The notes beneath the pieces were generated by a model that saw nothing but the letters and a program-made list of their open reading frames with translations, had not been told where the DNA came from and ran no database searches. Made by a program: the position numbers and the translations under genes. Source: Colletes latitarsis (lineage: Eukaryota > Arthropoda > Insecta > Hymenoptera > Colletidae). From it: DNA of 64,000 nucleotides. Location of the stretch: NCBI RefSeq assembly GCF_051014445.1, contig NC_135134.1:3749672-3813671 (forward strand), given 5' to 3'. Below are positions 63,201 through 64,000 of this stretch, in pieces. The stretch's first letter is position 1. Every line of letters starts with the position of its first letter.

Positions 63201-64000
63201 CACACTGAAACAGTCCATTAAACCTGGTTTCGATCAATATTTTAGAGGATAACGCATGTTATGTCTAGGTTGGGCCTGGGATTTGCCCTCATCAGACACA
63301 TACTTTCCCATTCTCCACAAACTTGTTAAGCAGATCCTGGGCTTTTTCTGGATTGGATCACGTAGTAATGTGGTGCCACACTGAAACAGTAAATTAAACC
63401 TGGTTTCGATCAATATTTTAGAGGATAACGCAAGTTAGGTCTGGGATAGGTCCGGGATTTGCCCTCATCAGGGTCATATTTTCGCATTTTTCACATACTT
63501 GTTGAACAGATCCCTGGCTATTTCTGGTTTGGATTACGTAGTAATGTGGTACCACACTGAAACAGTCAATTAAACCTGGTTTCGATCAATATTTTAGAGG
63601 ATAACACATGTTATGTCTAGGTTGGGCTTGGGATTTGCCGTCATCAGACACATACTTTCGCATTCTCCACATACTTGTTAAACAGATTCTGGGTTTTTTC
63701 TGGTTTGGATCACGTAGTAATGTGGTACCACAATGAAACAGTCCATTAAACCTGGTTTCGATCAATATTTTTGAGGATAACGCATGTTAGGTCTTTGTTA
63801 GGGTTGGGATTTTCCCTCATCAGACACATACTTTCGCATTCTCCACATACTTGTTGACGAGATCCTGGGTTTTTTCTGGTTTGGATCACGTAGTAATGTG
63901 GTACCACACTGAAACAGTCCATTAAACCTGGTTTCGATCAATATTTTAGAGGATAACGCAAGTTAGGTCTAGGTTAGGCCTTGGATTTTCCCTCATCAGA
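60266..64000. repeat. 176-bp satellite array, right end
   Basis: About 21 monomers to the end of the window. From about 60,403 the sequence follows 19,965-23,562 at a constant offset of 40,438 bp over about 3.6 kb. That offset is close to 195 monomers once both insertions are subtracted. It also follows 51,960-54,240 with a three-monomer difference. No gene was found; short open frames at 60,955-61,143 and 62,890-63,081 are repeat by-products. Confidence 0.97.

Overview
The window is eukaryotic and almost entirely tandem satellite DNA. About 58 kb is a head-to-tail array of a roughly 176-bp monomer, about 330 copies, and no cellular gene is visible. The array is interrupted by two insertions of one very GC-rich non-LTR retrotransposon of the R1 clade (the group with R1, TRAS and SART). 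Such elements belong to arthropods, and each monomer carries degenerate copies of TTAGG, the common arthropod telomere repeat. An insect is therefore the best guess; species and order cannot be read from the sequence.

Layout: 1-14,167 is a mixed satellite domain that ends in a perfectly phased 3,156-bp tandem duplication (7,856-11,011 and 11,012-14,167). 14,168-35,330 is a second domain of different monomer variants with nested higher-order duplications. 35,331-35,755 is a 5'-truncated, poly(A)-tailed copy of the retrotransposon 3' UTR with a 13-bp target-site duplication. 35,756-54,598 is more satellite, built of multi-kb paralogous blocks. 54,599-60,265 is a full-length element: a 66-bp 5' UTR, ORF1 (625 aa, Gag-like, three zinc knuckles), ORF2 (1,060 aa, APE-type endonuclease, reverse transcriptase and C-terminal CCHC), a 516-bp highly structured 3' UTR and a 25-A tail, with a 14-bp target-site duplication. 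60,266-64,000 is satellite again, paralogous to 19,965-23,562.

How it works together: both insertions have the same orientation and use the same nucleotide position of the monomer, in the motif GTTAGGTCTAGGTTAGG. Intact paralogous empty sites exist elsewhere in the window (42,268 and 46,843). The simplest reading is a site-specific satellite-targeting retrotransposon. It is plausibly a relative of telomere-repeat-specific SART/TRAS elements that now uses TTAGG-like sequence inside a satellite. ORF1 and ORF2 overlap as TAATG, the stop-start arrangement known from SART1. The ORFs look intact, the target duplications are perfect and the poly(A) tail is uninterrupted, so the full-length copy appears young and possibly competent. 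Satellite reading frames of about 60-106 codons are repeat by-products, not genes.
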